Source of the DNA: Bacteroidia bacterium | GTDB taxonomy: Bacteria > Bacteroidota > Bacteroidia > Flavobacteriales > Schleiferiaceae | NCBI GenBank assembly: GCA_030427285.1 | Contig: JAUHWX010000005.1 | Span: 1 to 34,212, forward strand | DNA: 34,212 nucleotides | Direction of reading: 5' to 3' | Part shown: positions 1-9,700 of the stretch, one piece after another | Layout of the letters: each line of letters opens with the position of its first letter | Position numbering within the stretch: position 1 is the first letter of the stretch | The notes under the pieces: generated by a model | Database searches by the model: none | The model's input: only the letters and a program-made list of their open reading frames with translations | Told to the model about the DNA's origin: nothing | Program-made: the position numbers and the translations under genes

Positions 1-1560
1 AAGAGGGTTGTAGTAGTAGTTCTTTTCTATTTCCCAAAGATCTACCATGTCTCGATCACCTCTCCAGTTATGAGCATTTCCATGAGTAGAGTGTGATATA
101 GACTGAATAAAATCTATAAGATCTTCTTTATCATCCTCTTCAGAATTCAAGAGTTGCTTGTAAATAGCATTAAGGATAGTATTTTCATGATGAGAATATC
201 TAAAGATCGTACCCTTATCACCTATGAGAGCAGCCTTAAGAGTTCTTAAAAAATGGAAATTAGGAAACACCCCTGCTTGATTACTAATGTACTCATCCTG
301 ATGCTCTACCCTCCCATCTTCAAAAAGTACATGATGAGAAAATTGAAAAGCCACCTGTTCATAGGGTCGCAGTCCTTTATTAAAGGGCAACGCTGCCGCA
401 CTAGTTTCAAAGTCAATAAAGTGCAAAGGAAAAACCCATAGTTTCATTTCTTCCTTTAGGCCTTCGGTATCCGCATAGATCATATTATCTCCATTAACTT
501 CCTTTTCTATTTGAAGCCATTGACGATGGGAAGTAGTCAGTTTATTAGGATCTTCTTTGTAGCCGATTAATTCCTGTGTTAAGTCTTTTTTAAAGAGTTT
601 GCCTTCATCAAAGAGTTTTCCACCTTTCCGAAAATTATATATATCCAAAATATTAGGCGTGTTGAAATCTGATTGACCCCAACCATGCTGTACTTCAAAA
701 CACTCCTTAAACCCAGATTTCAGTCCACCTTTTTCTTCTTCCTCTGAACACTGGAACTCACATGCTTTACACGATTGATATGAAGTCGGCCAGCTTGGAT
801 AAGTATCTTGTTGATACCATTTTTTGAATGATTCAACCGCCTCTAAAAATTTCAGGTGATCGAAATACTTAAATTCATTGCTTTCTATCCCTTCTACAAT
901 TTCAGTAACGTCTTTCTTTCCCAGAACAGATGCTCCTGTACCTGCAAGAGAATTTACCTTCTTAACAATTCCAGTTCGATGTGATCCTTTTTTACTAATT
1001 CTAAACAGCTGATTTAATCCATTAACAGTGGCCTCCTTAGTTTTATCAGCCATCATAATAAAGGACTTGATTTTCCAATCAGGAAAACATGATTGAATAA
1101 CATACTTTTGGAAAGCAATATCAAAAAGGTATGGTTTCCAGCTACTAACTAATGCCCCTTTTTTTCCAACAAATTGATAGTCATCGCCAGGATCAAAAGA
1201 CTTGGCTTTTACTTCGATAAGCTCAATATTATTACCTCTTTTCACCAGAATATCAGTTCGGATAAAAAGATCATTTATAAGAAATGCAGCTTCATAAATA
1301 ATGATATCCTTCTGCTTTAGAAGCTCTTGTGTTTGTTCCCATAAATGCTGGTAGTTGCCATCTTGGCCTTCAATTAATATTCCATTTGGGAAATGCATTC
1401 TAGCTAGTTCTTCCACTTGAAATCCACCTTGAGCTAATGACTCCAAGAAACTATCAGTTATTTTGATATTTTGATATTGGGCCTTATCAGTATAGTAGAG
1501 TTTGTTTGGACATTCTAAACCAAGTTTGAATCTTGATTTTGTAAGAGGTTTGGTTCGCAT
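1..1560 (-). CDS. DUF2779-family protein: Cas4-like plus RNase H-like nuclease (C-terminus outside window)
   Basis: The reading frame starts at an ATG at 1560 and stays open for 520 codons to base 1, so the C-terminus is missing. Residue C17 together with C264, C267 and C271 (motif CKACEFQC) gives the four-cysteine pattern of Cas4/AddB-like nucleases that bind an Fe-S cluster. D103 and E116-V-K118 fit a PD-(D/E)XK nuclease core. From about residue 380, HFIDFET (D383, E385) is the hallmark of DUF2779, a DnaQ/RNase H-like exonuclease fold, and is followed by the family-like stretch LRPYEQVAFQFSHH. The later RDMVDL segment probably supplies another acidic residue. Members of this family are uncharacterised; DNA or RNA degradation is inferred from the two folds. 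No cas gene, helicase or toxin lies within the window, and the downstream side cannot be seen. No signal peptide. Confidence 0.85.
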   Translation of the reverse strand, partial: MRTKPLTKSRFKLGLECPNKLYYTDKAQYQNIKITDSFLESLAQGGFQVEELARMHFPNGILIEGQDGNYQHLWEQTQELLKQKDIIIYEAAFLINDLFIRTDILVKRGNNIELIEVKAKSFDPGDDYQFVGKKGALVSSWKPYLFDIAFQKYVIQSCFPDWKIKSFIMMADKTKEATVNGLNQLFRISKKGSHRTGIVKKVNSLAGTGASVLGKKDVTEIVEGIESNEFKYFDHLKFLEAVESFKKWYQQDTYPSWPTSYQSCKACEFQCSEEEEKGGLKSGFKECFEVQHGWGQSDFNTPNILDIYNFRKGGKLFDEGKLFKKDLTQELIGYKEDPNKLTTSHRQWLQIEKEVNGDNMIYADTEGLKEEMKLWVFPLHFIDFETSAAALPFNKGLRPYEQVAFQFSHHVLFEDGRVEHQDEYISNQAGVFPNFHFLRTLKAALIGDKGTIFRYSHHENTILNAIYKQLLNSEEDDKEDLIDFIQSISHSTHGNAHNWRGDRDMVDLWEIEKNYYYNPL

Positions 1561-2097
1561 ATTTTGTTAAGCATTAGTTTAAGTACTTCCAAATATATTT
1601 ATATTTTACAGTGAACCTAAAATGGACTTTCAAAACCGTGTTATTACTGTACAGTCAGGCCGTTAAAGTTCGCTCCGCTCCTAAAACCGGCTTCCTTGCT
1701 CCTCCCCTTTTAATCCGTCAAGGGATGCCCGCGCCTAAACCTATAAAAAAATTGAAACTTAATTTACTCCTCGGAAAAAGGAGAATCCGTTTGCAGAAGG
1801 AAAATCACATACAGCTATGTTATTCGCTTGCATGTTTATTTTTATTTGAAGCTCATGAGCCAAGCAAAGCTTGGGTTGGCAAGCCACCGCTTTCAGGCTC
1901 CGCCCCCGATGGCTATCAGGGCCACGCCTGAACCCCAAGCTATATTTACAACCTGTCCCGCAGGATTGCGGAATAATGCAATTACATTATAGGAAAAACT
2001 TAAAGTGAATTCCGGCCGCGTGTGATTAGCATAATATCAGATCTAAGAACTAGTGCAATTACAACTGAGCCTTTAAGCTATGGGCTAAAAATCTATT
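1561..2097. other. 537-bp non-coding region with inverted repeats
   Basis: No convincing gene lies here. One open frame (1611-1931, plus) has a low-complexity basic translation without domain or signal peptide, and it runs through the hairpin element at 1860-1941, so it is probably not coding. The stretch 1660-1960 is visibly more GC-rich than its surroundings. The 10-mer tgcaattaca occurs at 1977-1986 and again at 2054-2063. The left part must also hold the promoter of the DUF2779 gene, but no clear consensus was found. Confidence 0.6.
1860..1964. repeat. Nested inverted-repeat element, REP/BIME-like
   Basis: Several dyads are packed together. ccaagc/gcttgg with a 3-nt loop lies at 1860-1874. 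An outer pair agcttggg (1868-1875) / cccaagct (1934-1941) encloses ttcaggc (1892-1898) / gcctgaa (1926-1932), which itself encloses a short gccc/gggc pair. A further cctg-N5-cagg lies at 1952-1964. The palindrome gctcatgagc sits just before, at 1851-1860. It is not followed by a T-run, so it is not a simple terminator. A dispersed palindromic repeat or the end of a small mobile element are both possible; copy number elsewhere in the genome is unknown. Confidence 0.5.
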
Positions 2098-3642
2098 CTA
2101 CCGCTTCAAAAAAACCTTCACCAAACTCGTTTGATCTTTAAGAATGAGCTGCACGGCATAAATTCCATTTTCTTGTGATGAAACATTCACCGGAATAATT
2201 TCACCATAAATCTGAGGATCTGTTAATTCTTTAACGACTTGACCACTTACATTAAGAACATTCACTTTATGAATGCTACCCAACAATGCTTTGGGAATGC
2301 TTAATTCAATTTTATCGGTGGCTGGGTTTGGAAAAAGTTTAACAAGGCCTGCCAATGCATTTTCAGATAATGCCGATGGCGGTGATACACTTACGCAGGT
2401 ATCTATTGCTGAAATCATCACTGAGTCGCCACTATTGATTTCATATCCGCAATGGTTTATCAAGCTGTTTTGATCACTACCCGTAATTGGTTGTATTTTC
2501 AAAGTATCATTTTTGTGCACCCGCTTTTGAAGTTGTATTTGGATGCCCCTTGCATATAATGAATTGATAGTGTCAAAATATGAAGCTGAATAGATGGGAT
2601 AAATCAAGGCTGAATCCCCTACTATCTGAAAGTCGCTACCATCTGCCGCCAGGCTTGAAACTAAAAAAGGCTGAGCCGTAGTGATTCTTATAATGCTATC
2701 TGTACAAAACACGATTGCCGTGCTATCAAAACCAATACTATCTTTTGTAAGGGCAAAATCTGAAGCTACTGCCGCACAGGTAGCCCCTATTATATATGTC
2801 ACCTCACGGGATGTACTACCAATAGCTAGCCAACTGTTGCCAAGAGTATCATACCTATACTCTTCAGCCAATACTTTTACAGCTACATTTTGCTGCACAT
2901 CAGGGCTAAATGTAACTACACCCGTTAAAGAATCTAGCATTACTCCCCCCGTGGTACTTATGGGCTGCTTGGCCGAGTAACCATTTTGGTAGCCGTAAAG
3001 CGAACCAAATGTATTTGTTTCCGGGGCTACAAACGAGTAATATACTGAGTCTTTATCTTCTTCTAAAGTGGTATAATTGGCTGTTACATTTTGGTTTATG
3101 CAATGATATATTTGCGGAGCTTGCTCAAATCTCGGACTACTATTTGGCCCCAAAGATTCATCAACACTGGTCCTTAAAATTACGTTTCCCGATGATGGGG
3201 CCAAATTATCATTCCAATGCCTATAGCCGGCATTAATAGCCAGGGTATACACGCAAGTATCAGAAAGCACAATAGGCTTTTTATAAGAATGAATAGAAAT
3301 GCTGTAAAGATTGCTTTGCCCGCTTATGCTCACACATTCATCCATTTTTGGAAAATGACCACCATCCCCTGCCGGAGTTGCGCCCGCTGGTAAAAACTTA
3401 TTCATAGTGTAGTTCTGATTGGCCTGGCAAGCGGAACTAACCGTTAGATTAAGACCTGATGGCAAAGGAGCCCCTCCCACAAAGCGTCTGTACAAGTTTA
3501 CATATACCATATAATGACTTGGAGTACCTGTAGAGTCGCCTATATATTCATATCTGATTTCTCCGCCAAGCAGGTGTGAGCCTTGAGTAGTGGTGGGAAT
3601 TATACCCAGGCCTAAGAGTATAAAAAGAAGCATCTTTTTCAT
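2098..3642 (-). CDS. Secreted T9SS-sorted surface protein, paralogue of the 18564-20756 product
   Basis: 514 aa. The N-terminus is a signal peptide (KKMLLFILLGLGIIPTTTQG) and mature sequence begins near SHLLGGEIRYEYIG. The last ~80 residues, from LFPNPATDKIELSI to KVFLKR, form a type A T9SS C-terminal sorting domain, so export by T9SS and cell-surface or extracellular placement are expected. The middle has no domain I can name. Residues ~20-290 share landmarks with the protein at 18564-20756: HxxGGxIxY near the start, GPNxSP, TTGVV, a YKEYRYD/EEYRYD motif and a closing xxC. This N-terminal module is typical of Bacteroidota surface proteins that elsewhere carry gliding-associated C-terminal domains. 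It is transcribed divergently from the Kelch gene. Function unknown; adhesion is only a guess. Confidence 0.85.
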   Translation of the reverse strand: MKKMLLFILLGLGIIPTTTQGSHLLGGEIRYEYIGDSTGTPSHYMVYVNLYRRFVGGAPLPSGLNLTVSSACQANQNYTMNKFLPAGATPAGDGGHFPKMDECVSISGQSNLYSISIHSYKKPIVLSDTCVYTLAINAGYRHWNDNLAPSSGNVILRTSVDESLGPNSSPRFEQAPQIYHCINQNVTANYTTLEEDKDSVYYSFVAPETNTFGSLYGYQNGYSAKQPISTTGGVMLDSLTGVVTFSPDVQQNVAVKVLAEEYRYDTLGNSWLAIGSTSREVTYIIGATCAAVASDFALTKDSIGFDSTAIVFCTDSIIRITTAQPFLVSSLAADGSDFQIVGDSALIYPIYSASYFDTINSLYARGIQIQLQKRVHKNDTLKIQPITGSDQNSLINHCGYEINSGDSVMISAIDTCVSVSPPSALSENALAGLVKLFPNPATDKIELSIPKALLGSIHKVNVLNVSGQVVKELTDPQIYGEIIPVNVSSQENGIYAVQLILKDQTSLVKVFLKR

Positions 3643-3774
3643 GGGGATTCGTTTGATCTGTGTTTTGATAAAAATAGTAGAAAGAGGTGAAATACTGACA
3701 TCGCTTAATTCTGTATTGTAAAATCATAAGTTTTAAATCAATATTTCCTCTTGAATTTTACCACATCTGGGCTA

Positions 3775-3805
3775 TTGTGGGATGATAGATAATCCGGGAA
3801 ATTTG
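3775..3805 (+). promoter_or_regulatory. Possible Bacteroidota promoter for the Kelch gene
   Basis: TTG at 3775-3777 is followed after 20 nt by GAAATTTG at 3798-3805, matching 7 of 8 positions of TAnnTTTG. It lies 33 bp upstream of the ATG at 3838. The first T of the -7 element is missing, so this is tentative. Confidence 0.35.
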
Positions 3806-3837
3806 ATGGTAATCAAATAATCTTAAAAACCTTAACT

Positions 3838-5190
3838 ATGAAAAACTTATACGCATTTTCATTCATCTTGGCACTCATGCTGTGCAATATTCTCGGACAT
3901 TCACAAGCTATCCTCATCACCGACAGCATGGCTGTTCCTCGGGTTTTACATGAGGTGCAAACACTCCCCAATGGAAAAGTATTAGTGATGGGTGGAATAA
4001 ATAATACGCTAGGCCCTACTGTTTATCACATTGAGCGCTCTTGCGAAATTTATGATCCTGCCACCGGCAAATGGTCGATGACAGACAGCTTGATGCTTCC
4101 CAGAAGTAAGTTTACCACTGTAGTAACCAATGGTGGAAAAGTATTGGCCATTGGCGGAGAAACCACAAATCAAGGACAAGTACTTAACGTAGAAAGCTTT
4201 GATCCTGCCACAGAAAAATGGTCAGTTGTTGGTACGATTCCATCAATTATATCCAATTGCGATGCTATTGTAACCAGTACTGGAGAAATACTGGTAGTAC
4301 GCTATCAACATTATTATAAGGGTAATGCTGATGGCAGCATCTGGACAGAAGAAACACCACACAATCACGTTTCCAGTGGTGAGCGACCACAGCTTTTTCA
4401 AATGAACAATGGAAAAATATTATCCATTGGTTCACAACCCAGTGGAAACGATTTTGCAGTGGAATATACAGGGTTTACTACAAGCTCTACCACCTTTATG
4501 ATAGATGATAAAACAGGAACCAATATGGCTCCGCTACCAAATGGCAGTGTATTGGTAGCTGGCACAGGATCAAGGATTAGTGAAATTTATAATCCCAGCA
4601 CAGGTAATTTTTCGATTACAGATATGAGTTCGCGGATTATAGAAGCTGATTTGATGCCCATGACCGATGGACGCGTTGCCGCAATGGTTCAAAACGACCT
4701 ATTGGGTATTGGCGGCCCTGGTACCAAGATTTTAGAAATTTACGACCCTACTACAAATTTGTGGACTGCTACTGCACCTCATTATATAACCAATACAATA
4801 GCTGCCCGCTCCGTGCCTATGGGAAACGGCAAGTACCTCATTTGCGGTGGTGTAGATAATGGTGGGTTTCACAATAGTGGCTCAAAAGCAACCTTTATTT
4901 TTAATGAAAACGCAAGTCCGGTAGTAAGCTTGACAGAAAAAACACTTATAGACTTAAGATTGGTACGCAATGGATATGATCAAATCTGTGTGAGTGGAAG
5001 TGCTGAATCACTGCGAAAAATACAAAGTATAGAGGTGTACAATATGGCTGGCAAGCTTATAAACAAAAAGCAGTTAGACCCTTCAAATCCAATTTTTGAA
5101 CTATATGATTTAGCTCATGGGGTTTATGTTTTTCTTGTTGTAGATAAATCCGGACAAAGCTTGTACAGCCAGAAAATGGATTTTCAATAA
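3838..5190 (+). CDS. Secreted Kelch-repeat protein with T9SS-type tail
   Basis: 450 aa. The signal peptide is MKNLYAFSFILALMLCNILG...SQA. Kelch-type repeats follow across about residues 35-360, each with a pattern like LPNGKVLVMGG, then a EIYDPATGKW or SFDPATEKW turn; later copies include LPNGSVLVAGT, EIYNPSTGNF, EIYDPTTNLW and MGNGKYLICGG. Together they predict a beta-propeller. The last ~80 residues (IQSIEVYNMAGKLINKK to LAHGVYVFLVVDKSG) resemble a T9SS C-terminal sorting domain, although the usual PNP motif is not visible, so this tail is degenerate. Kelch propellers bind proteins or glycans; no ligand can be inferred. A strong hairpin terminator follows at 5216-5266, and the gene stands alone. 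Confidence 0.85.
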   Translation: MKNLYAFSFILALMLCNILGHSQAILITDSMAVPRVLHEVQTLPNGKVLVMGGINNTLGPTVYHIERSCEIYDPATGKWSMTDSLMLPRSKFTTVVTNGGKVLAIGGETTNQGQVLNVESFDPATEKWSVVGTIPSIISNCDAIVTSTGEILVVRYQHYYKGNADGSIWTEETPHNHVSSGERPQLFQMNNGKILSIGSQPSGNDFAVEYTGFTTSSTTFMIDDKTGTNMAPLPNGSVLVAGTGSRISEIYNPSTGNFSITDMSSRIIEADLMPMTDGRVAAMVQNDLLGIGGPGTKILEIYDPTTNLWTATAPHYITNTIAARSVPMGNGKYLICGGVDNGGFHNSGSKATFIFNENASPVVSLTEKTLIDLRLVRNGYDQICVSGSAESLRKIQSIEVYNMAGKLINKKQLDPSNPIFELYDLAHGVYVFLVVDKSGQSLYSQKMDFQ

Positions 5191-5215
5191 ATAATATGCT
5201 GCTTGATGTTTTATT

Positions 5216-5266
5216 ATGAATTCAACCTGGTAATGCATTTGCAAGGTTGAATTCATGGTTTTATTT
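5216..5266 (+). terminator. Rho-independent terminator of the Kelch gene
   Basis: A perfect 13-bp inverted repeat, atgaattcaacct (5216-5228) and aggttgaattcat (5244-5256), has a 15-nt loop and is followed by ggttttattt. It starts 25 bp after the stop codon. Confidence 0.85.
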
Positions 5267-5340
5267 AAGCGCACCACTTCAAGCTGAATTTTCCACTCCT
5301 CTTCTCCCCTTCCCATTTCACACTAAAGGTTCATCAGGAT

Positions 5341-5380
5341 TATAAAAATAAACCCCAAAGCTTACAAAGCATTGGGGTTT
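5341..5380 (-). terminator. Rho-independent terminator of the lipoprotein gene
   Basis: aaaccccaa (5350-5358) pairs with ttggggttt (5372-5380), with extra agct/agc pairing inside. Read on the minus strand the hairpin is followed by tatttttata. It lies 50 bp beyond the stop of the gene at 5431-6018. Confidence 0.8.
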
Positions 5381-5430
5381 GAATAATAGCACGGTTAAGG
5401 TATTGGTATAAACAAGGGATATTTTACCGG

Positions 5431-6018
5431 CTAATTTTTGGGTGATGAAACTCCGGTAAAGGTGGCCTCCACCTTTATAACATCCGATGAATCAGCAGGA
5501 TTTACCGCGTCAAAATTAAAGCTACCATCAATGTAATTGACAGTAATTCCAGCTGCACTGCCTATCGGTTCAATCTTGGTGATTTTGAAAGTGCCATTGG
5601 TGGCAAGGTATGACGCCATCGGATTTATCTTCACATTACGATAAACGGTATTGTCAAGCTGGCCATCTTTTATATTAAAACTTCCAACGGAAAACGCATT
5701 CATCTGCTTAATAAGGCTAAGGTTAAATTGCGGCTGTGCAGCGGCATGTGCTACCGATAGCGTAAAAAGGTTTGCCATAGAATTGTAAGCAGAGGTAATT
5801 GCCCAGTTGGCAGGCACAAAGGTATTGTCTATCAATTCTACAGTGGTAGCATCCACCTGGGTTCCATTTTTTGTAGTGGTAATGGTGATTTTACTATTTG
5901 GATTTCCGTTGTTATTATTATTTGGATTGATGTCGCTGTCATTGTCATCTTTGCTGCAAGCAGCAGTGCTAATAAACATAAAGAGCAATGCGGGTACTAG
6001 AAGTTGTAATTTTTTCAT
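5431..6018 (-). CDS. Predicted outer-envelope lipoprotein, unknown function
   Basis: 195 aa from the ATG at 6018. An in-frame ATG exists at 6087, but it lies upstream of a good promoter (6049-6079) and would bury the signal peptide, so 6018 is preferred. The N-terminus MKKLQLLVPALLFMFISTAAC ends in a lipobox (STAAC), so the mature protein should be a lipid-anchored protein starting at Cys. An acidic and Asn-rich linker (SKDDNDSDINPNNNNNG) follows, then a ~150-residue beta-rich domain with alternating Thr/Val/Ile strands. The Asp/Asn-rich spacer after Cys fits Bacteroidota lipoproteins moved to the outer membrane or surface. No named domain recognised. Own promoter and terminator make it monocistronic. 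Confidence 0.8.
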   Translation of the reverse strand: MKKLQLLVPALLFMFISTAACSKDDNDSDINPNNNNNGNPNSKITITTTKNGTQVDATTVELIDNTFVPANWAITSAYNSMANLFTLSVAHAAAQPQFNLSLIKQMNAFSVGSFNIKDGQLDNTVYRNVKINPMASYLATNGTFKITKIEPIGSAAGITVNYIDGSFNFDAVNPADSSDVIKVEATFTGVSSPKN

Positions 6019-6048
6019 GGTAATTGATTTTTGAGTATTTAATTGACT

Positions 6049-6079
6049 CAAAAGTAGATGGGGAGTTGACAGCTCACAA
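6049..6079 (-). promoter_or_regulatory. Bacteroidota-type promoter of the lipoprotein gene
   Basis: On the minus strand TTG (6079-6077) is followed after 20 nt by TACTTTTG (6056-6049), a full match to TAnnTTTG. Transcription would begin near 6042, about 24 nt before the ATG at 6018. Confidence 0.65.
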
Positions 6080-6124
6080 TTGCGCAAATGAGGTATTTTT
6101 TAGAAAGCGAACCTTCCCTTTTTT

Positions 6125-6757
6125 TCAAATCAGCTTGTCCTTTATAGCTGTTTTTACTGCTTCCCCACGAGAATTTACCTGTAGCTTTCGGTAAATATTT
6201 TTGATATGCGCCCTCACGGTGTGCCCACTAATGAAAAAACGCTCAGCAATAGTATTGTAGGCCTCCCCCTCACAGAGGCGTGCAAGCACCTCGGTTTCGC
6301 GCTCCGATAGTGGGGAGGCAGAATGTGGATGAAAAGAATTGGTAACCCTGCGTGCCACACTTGGTGTGATGGGCGAGCCGCCCTCATGTACTTCACGGAT
6401 GGCTTCTAGCAATCTGGCCGGAGGAGTGTCTTTAAGCAGATAGCCTGTAGCTCCGGCTTTTAGTGATTCAAATACCGACTCATCATCATCACGGATAGTA
6501 AGCATAATGAAATCTGTTTCAGGCACTTTTTCTTTGAGCTTACGGATGCCCTCAATTCCGTTCATGCCAGGCAGTTCGATATCCATCAGCACTACTTCCG
6601 GTAATTCCTCTGTTACTGGCTTTAAGGCACTCTCACAATCGCGAAAAGCGGCCACACAATTATACCCTGGAGACTTGCCGATGATCATGTGCATTAAGTC
6701 CCTAATCTCATCATCATCTTCCACTATCATCACTTTTATGTCTTTGGCCTTGTCCAT
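6125..6757 (-). CDS. NarL/FixJ-type response regulator
   Basis: 210 aa. Receiver domain at ~7-125: acidic pocket EDDD (residues 13-16), phospho-acceptor D59 in VVLMDIELPGMNG, the conserved Thr in FIMLTIRDDD and the conserved Lys in GYLLKD. LuxR-type DNA-binding helix-turn-helix at ~148-205 (LSERETEVLARLCEG to HIKNIYRKLQVNSR). It begins 26 bp downstream of the stop of the sensor kinase at 6784-9939 on the same strand, so the two are one operon and the kinase is the obvious phosphodonor. Targets are unknown; the adjacent lipoprotein gene is a candidate only by position. Confidence 0.95.
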   Translation of the reverse strand: MDKAKDIKVMIVEDDDEIRDLMHMIIGKSPGYNCVAAFRDCESALKPVTEELPEVVLMDIELPGMNGIEGIRKLKEKVPETDFIMLTIRDDDESVFESLKAGATGYLLKDTPPARLLEAIREVHEGGSPITPSVARRVTNSFHPHSASPLSERETEVLARLCEGEAYNTIAERFFISGHTVRAHIKNIYRKLQVNSRGEAVKTAIKDKLI

Positions 6758-6783
6758 AATGGATTACAATTTAGGGTTAAAAT

Positions 6784-9700
6784 TCAGCTGGCCGCATTAC
6801 TCATTTGGGGTATTTTGTAATCGAGACAAAGCTTGGTGCCTTTTCCTTGAATGCTTAAAATTTGTAGGCTAGCGCCAATTTTCACGGCTCTTTCCATCAT
6901 AATTTCACGGCCGTAGCTGCCCTCTTTTTGCAGGTTGAGATCAAAGCCTTTTCCATCATCTTCCAGACATAGGCTTAGCTTTTGATTTTGAAGCGAAACG
7001 TGAAGCACCAGCGACTTGGCACAAGCATGCTTGGCGCAGTTATTCATTCCTTCTTTAAAAATTTGCATTATGGCTCTGCGAACATCCATACTTAGGGGTA
7101 TCTTATGATAAGACTCGCGAAGACCGCTAATCCTAAACTCCGTATGCGTATCACCAAACATAGATTCTCCAAAAGTCTTTAAGCGTGATATTGTATCAAA
7201 TAGCGAATCGCGAGTGGGATCCATTACCCATAAAAAATCGCGCATTCCGGCAGAAAGCTCTTTAATATTTTGTTCAATTTTAAACAGGTAGTTATTTAGC
7301 TCCGGATTGCCATTTTCCTGTTCTCGTGCCAAAGTAGTAAAGAGGTTGATCTTGGTGAGCTTATTACCAGCCTCATCGTGAAAGTCGGCAGCACTTCTTT
7401 TGCGAAATTCCTCACGCTCACTTTCACGTGCTTTTTCCACACGCGTTTCTGCAAGCATTCTTTCGCGCACTGCTTGTAAACGAAGCCTCCACATAGAAAA
7501 AACAATCATAAATACACCAAAAGCAAAAAGCAATACAGCCCACCACGTTTCGTACCATGGTGGTAATACTTCAATTATTAATGTGGCCAACTCAGGGCTC
7601 CATTTTCCGCTACTGTTTGCAGTTTTCACCTCAAATTGATATTCACCAGGATCAAGGTTGGTAAAGGTGGCCTCATTAGTGTGGTCAACCTCTATCCAAT
7701 CGTCTGCAAAGCCTAAAAGCCTGAAGGCATATTTGTTTTGTGATGCACCATGGTAATTGAGCGCTGCAAACTGCAGGCTCACCATATTTTGGTTTGGTTG
7801 TAAAGTAAGCCTCTTTAAGTATTCAGGAGCAACCGAAATACCACCGCTCGCATTAGATGAACTTACAGCAACACTTTTATTGAAAATGGAAATATCAGTA
7901 ATATAAACAGGCGACAAATAACCGTTGCCTTTTAAGGCATCTTCGCTAAAATGAACCACTCCATTGTTGGAGCCAAAATAAACTCTACCATCGCCAGCCC
8001 ATGCTGCTCTGCTATTAAACTGTGAAACAGGTATGTCATCACCAAGTGCCAATATCTCAATACGCTCAGTAATTGGATCAAATCGGGCAATACCAAGATC
8101 AGTAGATAACCATATTTTTCTTTTTGTATCTATAGCCAACCCCAATAAACGGCCTCCCGGAAGGCCATTTGCTTCCGTATATTCGCTCCACACATTTGTG
8201 CGAAAATCATAGCTAAGAAACCTTTCCTGTTGCGATATGTATGCCACAGAGTCTTCGAGAATAAAGTTTTTAATGCCTTGTAAATACGGCTGTTTGTTTT
8301 CTTTCCCAAAGCCATCTTTATCTACAATTTCCATGGTGGCTTCCTGCCTATTAATGGTGTACAGAAAGGCATTATCTGCTGTTGCGTAGTGATGGTTGCC
8401 CAAAAAACCAAATCCGTAGAAATAACTGGCATAAGCTGGCTTATAATTATCCCAACTCTTTTGAGCCCCTTCATAAAAAGGAATTCCACCAATACCAGGG
8501 ACGAACACAGTCCCATGCTGATCAACCTTCAAGTTCATGAGAAAAAGATTATTCAACTCTGGTCTCGGATATTCCACTCTAATTTGTTCAAATGATAAGT
8601 CAAGCGGATTAATATTATAGATATAAGGTGCCACTGCTACCCATAAGTGACCGTTAGAGTCCTCATCAATTCCAGCTAAAAAACCGGCTTCACCGGGCTG
8701 GTTACCTTCTAATACAATTTTTTGTGGTGTGGTATTTTCTGATTTTCGAACGTATAGGCCATCTTCACCACCAAACCAAAGCCAGTCGCGGCTATCTTTA
8801 TAAATGCGATAAATACGATCGTCAAAACCTTTGTCACCCAAAGTTTGACTATTAATCACTTGAAAATTAGGAGCCGAGGGATAATAAACGCCTACACCAT
8901 TATGTGAGGCTACCCACCAATTTCCGGCTCTATCTTTTAGCACATGCTTAATAATGTTGTGGGGCAGACTATTCGGTAAGTTTGGAATTTTGTAGTACCA
9001 TTCCGTTGTGTAAGTACTATGGGTTTCATCTAATTTGAAAATACCATGTCCGGCTACAAAAATTTCCCCGCTTTTTGCTTGAGATATTTGTCTCGGCCTG
9101 TGCTTTACAAATCCCTGTGGTACATCTTCCATGGCTTGAAATTCGTAGCCTGGCGCAATATCTGCTACATGTATTCGCGCCATTCCCCCGTCATATAGGC
9201 CTGCATATAAATATCCCTTTTGGCTAATTAAAAGCCGTGTTATGCCTGCGGGATCATTATTTTCCAATTGCTTAGGGCTGTATAAAAACCGTTTCTCTGT
9301 TTTATTAAAACCAACAAGACCTCGCCCTGTAGCCAGCCACAAATTATCAGAGTTTGGCTCCTCCACGATGTCGTAAATGACCATTAGTGGTTTTTCCAAA
9401 TCCGGAAAAAGAGCCATTTCATAACTCTCAAAACTAAACCCTGAATCAGTTTGGGTAATGTGATGCAAATACCACATAGAAGAGCACCAGATACTTCCAT
9501 CCTCAGCAGAATATACTGTAGCAGGTGAATTGTATTTAAAACCATTGGCCATCGTAGTATCCAATCCCCAATGGTACCATTCGTTTCTCTTGGGGTCAAG
9601 GGCACTCAATCCTCCATGCTCTGTATTGGCCCAAATCCAGCCGCGCTTGTCATAAGTCAGCGAAATAATAATAGAACTTTTTAAACCCCCTTGAATAGAA

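Noticed and set aside
1611-1931. 106-codon open frame in the intergenic region
   Set aside because: Low-complexity basic product without domain or signal, running through the inverted-repeat element; likely chance.
2007-2054. Cluster of EcoRI, EagI, BglII and SpeI recognition sites resembling a cloning polylinker
   Set aside because: The sites are separated by ordinary AT-rich sequence and no vector backbone flanks them; chance is the simpler explanation, though an assembly check would settle it.
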